DNA of 7,228 nucleotides. Source: Thermococcus sp. (GTDB lineage: Archaea; Methanobacteriota_B; Thermococci; Thermococcales; Thermococcaceae). Under the pieces are notes generated by a model. The model had not been told where the DNA came from. It saw only the letters and a program-made list of their open reading frames with translations, and did not search any database. This document shows, piece by piece, positions 5,102 through 7,228 of the stretch. The stretch spans positions 1-7,228 of the forward strand of contig JAMONK010000201.1 in the NCBI GenBank assembly GCA_027065835.1, in the 5' to 3' direction. How positions within the stretch are numbered: the stretch's first letter is position 1; every line of letters begins with the position of its first letter. A program made the position numbers and the translations under genes.

Positions 5102-5897
5102 ACGAGGCCACCCTGATGGCATCGACAGTTTCCCTCACGTCATGGGTGCGCACTATACTCGCTCCGTTGATAACGGCTATCGCCGTGGCCGCGAGACTTC
5201 CGGGCAACCGCTCCGTTGGGTCCTCTCTGCCGGTTATTGCCCCTATGAAGGATTTTCTGGAGACGCCCACGAGTATCGGTCTGCCGAGGACTTTCAGCAG
5301 GTTCAGGTTCGCTATTATCCTGGAATCCCACTCGTACCACGGCGGCCATTCCGGCCTCAGGAACCCTACGGCGGGGTCGATCACGACCTCCTCTACCCCG
5401 TGCCTCTCGGCTATGGTGATGCTCTCTTTGAGCAGGTCAGTGACTGTGTGTATGGGGTCGCTGAGGCTGCTGGCATCACCATGGGCACAGACGATCACGG
5501 GGGTCCCGTACTCCCCCGCTACCTCCCCCATTCTGCGGTCGCCTTTGAGGCCGGTTACATCGTTTATGATGTCCGCACCGGCTTTTATGGCCTCCTCCGC
5601 CACCTCCGCGCTGGTGGTATCTATGCTTATCGGCACATCAACATGCTCGCGAATGGTTTTGATGGCCCAGAGGGCTCTCCTTTTCTCCTCCTCAACTGGA
5701 ATCTGCGTTTCCAGGTACGGGGCCGTCGATTTCGCCCCTACGTCTATGAAGGCTGCCCCATCCGCCACCATTTTCTTGGCCATCCCTATCAGCGCTTCCT
5801 CGTCCCCTGCAACGCTGTCCTTGTAAAAGCTCTCCGGAGAGACGTTGATGACCCCCATGACCCTGGGCTTTTCAAGACTAACGCCCGCGAACTTCAT
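5079..5897 (-). CDS. folP: Dihydropteroate synthase, archaeal methanopterin-type
   Basis: A 272-residue PF00809 TIM-barrel enzyme that condenses 6-hydroxymethyl-dihydropterin diphosphate with an arylamine. In bacteria the arylamine is p-aminobenzoate; in archaea with methanopterin-type cofactors it is the ribosylated RFAP. Motifs are MGVINVSPESFYKD (14-27, with N18), FIDVGAKSTAP (50-60), SIDTTSAEVAEEAI (91-104, D93), IINDVTG (110-116, N112), VIDPAVGF (172-179, D174), GVSRKSFIG (211-219, K215) and VRTHDV (249-254, R250 and H252). Thus the pterin-binding and catalytic residues of the bacterial enzyme appear present. The loop that reads GGESTRPG in bacterial enzymes is GAKSTAPY here. The ATG at 5897 is chosen because a perfect GGAGGTGA (5903-5910) lies 5 nt upstream; the in-frame GTG at 5906 falls inside that site. 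It is divergent from the RFAP synthase gene, the step before it in the pathway, which strongly supports RFAP as substrate. Confidence 0.92.
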   Translation of the reverse strand: MKFAGVSLEKPRVMGVINVSPESFYKDSVAGDEEALIGMAKKMVADGAAFIDVGAKSTAPYLETQIPVEEEKRRALWAIKTIREHVDVPISIDTTSAEVAEEAIKAGADIINDVTGLKGDRRMGEVAGEYGTPVIVCAHGDASSLSDPIHTVTDLLKESITIAERHGVEEVVIDPAVGFLRPEWPPWYEWDSRIIANLNLLKVLGRPILVGVSRKSFIGAITGREDPTERLPGSLAATAIAVINGASIVRTHDVRETVDAIRVASFIRGFRP

Positions 5898-5902
5898 CCT
5901 TA

Positions 5903-5910
5903 TCACCTCC
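5903..5910 (-). promoter_or_regulatory. Perfect ribosome binding site of dihydropteroate synthase
   Basis: On the minus strand GGAGGTGA sits 5 nt before the ATG at 5897. It decides the start, since the alternative GTG (5904-5906) is part of the site itself. Confidence 0.8.
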
Positions 5911-5942
5911 TCACTACCTCCCTTGTTTCAAGTGGCTTTGCC

Positions 5943-5981
5943 AAGGGTTAAAAATACTTTTGAGGATTGGGAATGGTGAGG
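5943..5981. promoter_or_regulatory. Shared AT-rich promoter box between the divergent pterin genes
   Basis: The 86-bp gap between the two pterin genes contains one clear AT-rich box, TTAAAAATACTTTT (5948-5961 region). Read forward it gives a TATA-like TTAAAAATA, with a start expected near 5977, just before or within GGTGAGG (5975-5981) and the RFAP synthase ATG at 5984. Read on the minus strand, AAAAGTATTTTTAA could serve dihydropteroate synthase with a leader of about 30 nt. One box serving both directions is an inference. Confidence 0.45.
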
Positions 5982-5983
5982 AT

Positions 5984-6952
5984 ATGAGGGTGATAACTCC
6001 TAGACGGCTTCACCTGGGGCTTATAGACCCATCAGGAACACTCGGCAGGCGTTTTGGGAGTATTGGGGTCGGTCTGGAGGGCGGATACGAGATAAAGGTA
6101 ACCATGGGAGATTCTCTTAGGATAAGTGCCAGCGGCGAGGATTACGAGACCATAAAACGAACCGTTGAACGGATGAACGGGGCCTTCGAGACGGGAGTTG
6201 GATATTCCATAGAGGTTCTCAGGACCATCCCGCGGCATGTGGGACTCGGCTCCACGACTCAGCTGAGTCTGGCCGTGGCCTCGGCTATCGCCAAACTGAA
6301 CAACCTGGACGTTTCAACGGAAAGGCTGGCGGAGGTTCTTGGTAGGGGACGAAACGGCGGGGCAGGGATCTACACGTTTATCCACGGAGGGTTCGTTCTA
6401 GACGGCGGCTCAAAGACGGGGATACCCCCCTTGATCTTCAGGGGGGAGATTCCCGAGGACTGGGCTTTTCTGCTCGTGACCCCTGAAACAGAACGGGGCC
6501 TTGATGAGGAGGAGGAGAAACCGATAATGGGAGAGGTTAGGGGCAGGGTGGACGCAGCAATGGAGATATCTTACAGGATACTCCTGGGGTTACTGCCGGC
6601 ATTGAAGGAGCGTGACATCCGGGGATTCGGAAAGCATCTCTCCATCATTCAGCGTCTGGTGGGGAAGCACTTTGAGGCGTACCAGGGGGGAGAGTTCAGG
6701 GAGGACGTGGAAGTTGCACTGGAATTCCTCAGGACCAACACGTATGGTTGCGGTCAGAGTTCCTGGGGACCGACCGTTTACGGACTGATACGGAAGTCGG
6801 ACTATCCCCGCCTCCGCACTGAGATTGGGGACTACCTCGGGGAACATGGGGTGGGGGCGAGGGTTGAACTCGGTCTCCCCCGCAACTCCGGTGCTGAGAT
6901 CATCACCGAGAACGCTTTCCTTGAGAAACTCATCGGGGAGGTGGTGGGATGA
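5984..6952 (+). CDS. mptG: Beta-ribofuranosylaminobenzene 5'-phosphate (RFAP) synthase
   Basis: This GHMP-superfamily enzyme catalyses the first committed step of methanopterin-type cofactor synthesis. It joins phosphoribosyl pyrophosphate to a 4-hydroxy- or 4-aminobenzoate with loss of CO2 and pyrophosphate, forming a C-riboside. The protein has 322 residues, the usual family length. The N-terminal ITPRRLHLGLIDPSG (4-18) and the glycine-rich GHMP motif PRHVGLGSTTQL (83-94) are diagnostic, followed by GRGRNGGAGIYTF (120-132) and the C-terminal YGCGQSSWGPTVYG (254-267), a motif typical of RFAP synthases. The ATG at 5984 is chosen because GGTGA (5975-5979) lies 4 nt upstream and the family begins near this point; the frame extends back to 5960 without support. 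The gene is divergent from dihydropteroate synthase and overlaps the following glycosylase gene by 4 nt (ATGA), so the latter is coupled to it. Its presence fits the sugar-modified folates reported from Pyrococcus. The enzyme is cytoplasmic and the identification is secure. Confidence 0.93.
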   Translation: MRVITPRRLHLGLIDPSGTLGRRFGSIGVGLEGGYEIKVTMGDSLRISASGEDYETIKRTVERMNGAFETGVGYSIEVLRTIPRHVGLGSTTQLSLAVASAIAKLNNLDVSTERLAEVLGRGRNGGAGIYTFIHGGFVLDGGSKTGIPPLIFRGEIPEDWAFLLVTPETERGLDEEEEKPIMGEVRGRVDAAMEISYRILLGLLPALKERDIRGFGKHLSIIQRLVGKHFEAYQGGEFREDVEVALEFLRTNTYGCGQSSWGPTVYGLIRKSDYPRLRTEIGDYLGEHGVGARVELGLPRNSGAEIITENAFLEKLIGEVVG

Positions 6953-7228
6953 GCCTGGAACGGTTCCTTGGACTGCCAGGGAAGACCAACGACGAAAAGG
7001 TGCTTCAGTTGAGGGACATCTTGGGCAAACTCGGCATAGGATGTGCGAGGACTATAGAGGAACGGGTTGATCTGCAGTTCGATGCCCTCCGCAGTCTTCA
7101 CAGAAACCTTGAGGACAAAGGGCTCTTCATGAAGCTCGTCATGGCGAACGCCGTAGTCAGCTATCAGCTCAGCGGCAGGGGGGAGGATTGGTGGTGGGAG
7201 TTTTCACGTTACTTCTCAGACAACCCCC
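6949..7228 (+). CDS. agog: AGOG family N-glycosylase/DNA lyase, N-terminal part (3' end outside window)
   Basis: Archaeal 8-oxoguanine DNA glycosylase (AGOG) removes oxidised guanine from DNA and nicks the resulting abasic site, within a helix-hairpin-helix superfamily fold found mainly in archaea. Ninety-three complete codons are visible, roughly the first third or more of the expected ~240-260 residues. Diagnostic stretches are VDLQFDALRSLHRNL (42-56), LFMKLVMANAVVSYQLSG (60-77) and GEDWWWEFSRYFS (79-91), which I recognise from Pyrococcus and Thermococcus AGOG proteins. The catalytic lysine and aspartate lie downstream and cannot be checked. The ATG overlaps the stop of RFAP synthase as ATGA, with GGAGGTGG (6937-6944) 4 nt upstream, so the two genes are translationally coupled. 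A functional tie between base repair and pterin synthesis is not evident; the arrangement may simply reflect a compact genome. Confidence 0.9.
   Translation, partial: MSLERFLGLPGKTNDEKVLQLRDILGKLGIGCARTIEERVDLQFDALRSLHRNLEDKGLFMKLVMANAVVSYQLSGRGEDWWWEFSRYFSDNP

Noticed and set aside
5022..5951. Long open plus-strand frames across the dihydropteroate synthase gene (309 and 242 codons)
   Set aside because: They are antisense shadows of a clearly identified enzyme in GC-rich DNA, with arginine/serine-rich, low-likelihood translations and no ribosome binding sites.
6896..6903. Minus-strand GTGATGA resembling a box C
   Set aside because: It lies within the RFAP synthase gene and has no CTGA box D at a suitable distance.

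Overview
The window looks like chromosomal DNA of a hyperthermophilic euryarchaeon of the Thermococcales, most likely Thermococcus. The reasons are archaeal-only gene families (exosome Csl4, RNA polymerase subunit L, a methanopterin-type pterin pathway, the AGOG DNA glycosylase), strong GGAGGTGA-type ribosome binding sites, short leaders behind AT-rich TATA-like boxes, tight gene packing, and Lys/Glu/Arg-rich proteins. No mobile element, CRISPR array, tRNA or rRNA was seen. The genus assignment rests on recognition of the proteins, not on a database search.

Layout. (1) Positions 2-1610, plus strand: an RNA-metabolism and transcription cluster. It holds the 3' end of csl4 (exosome cap protein), a DUF2067 protein, rpoL, and a minimal RNase III-like protein. 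The first three are tightly coupled; rpoL and the RNase III-like gene are 40 nt apart with a T-rich stretch between them. (2) Positions 1611-1723: a short intergenic region with one possible 14-codon ORF. (3) Positions 1724-2530, minus strand: a sugar phosphate isomerase/epimerase-like TIM-barrel protein. (4) Positions 2625-5101, plus strand: a probable operon of sppA (membrane-anchored S49 protease), an unrecognised 159-residue protein, and an AI-2E family membrane protein. (5) Positions 5079-5897, minus strand: dihydropteroate synthase, overlapping the 3' end of the AI-2E gene tail to tail. (6) Positions 5984-7228, plus strand: beta-RFAP synthase followed by the 5' part of the AGOG glycosylase/lyase gene, which runs off the window.

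How the genes fit together. The first cluster pairs RNA degradation (exosome) with RNA synthesis (RpoL), and places two poorly understood probable RNA-related proteins beside them. The divergent dihydropteroate synthase and RFAP synthase genes encode adjacent steps of one pathway: RFAP synthase makes the ribosylated arylamine and the synthase joins it to the dihydropterin, giving a methanopterin-type one-carbon carrier. The sppA operon appears to be about the cell envelope.

The window is mostly ordinary core genome. The most interesting material is the RNase III-like protein with an incomplete active site, the DUF2067 protein in the exosome/polymerase operon, the unrecognised protein coupled to sppA, and the divergent pterin gene pair with one shared AT-rich promoter box.
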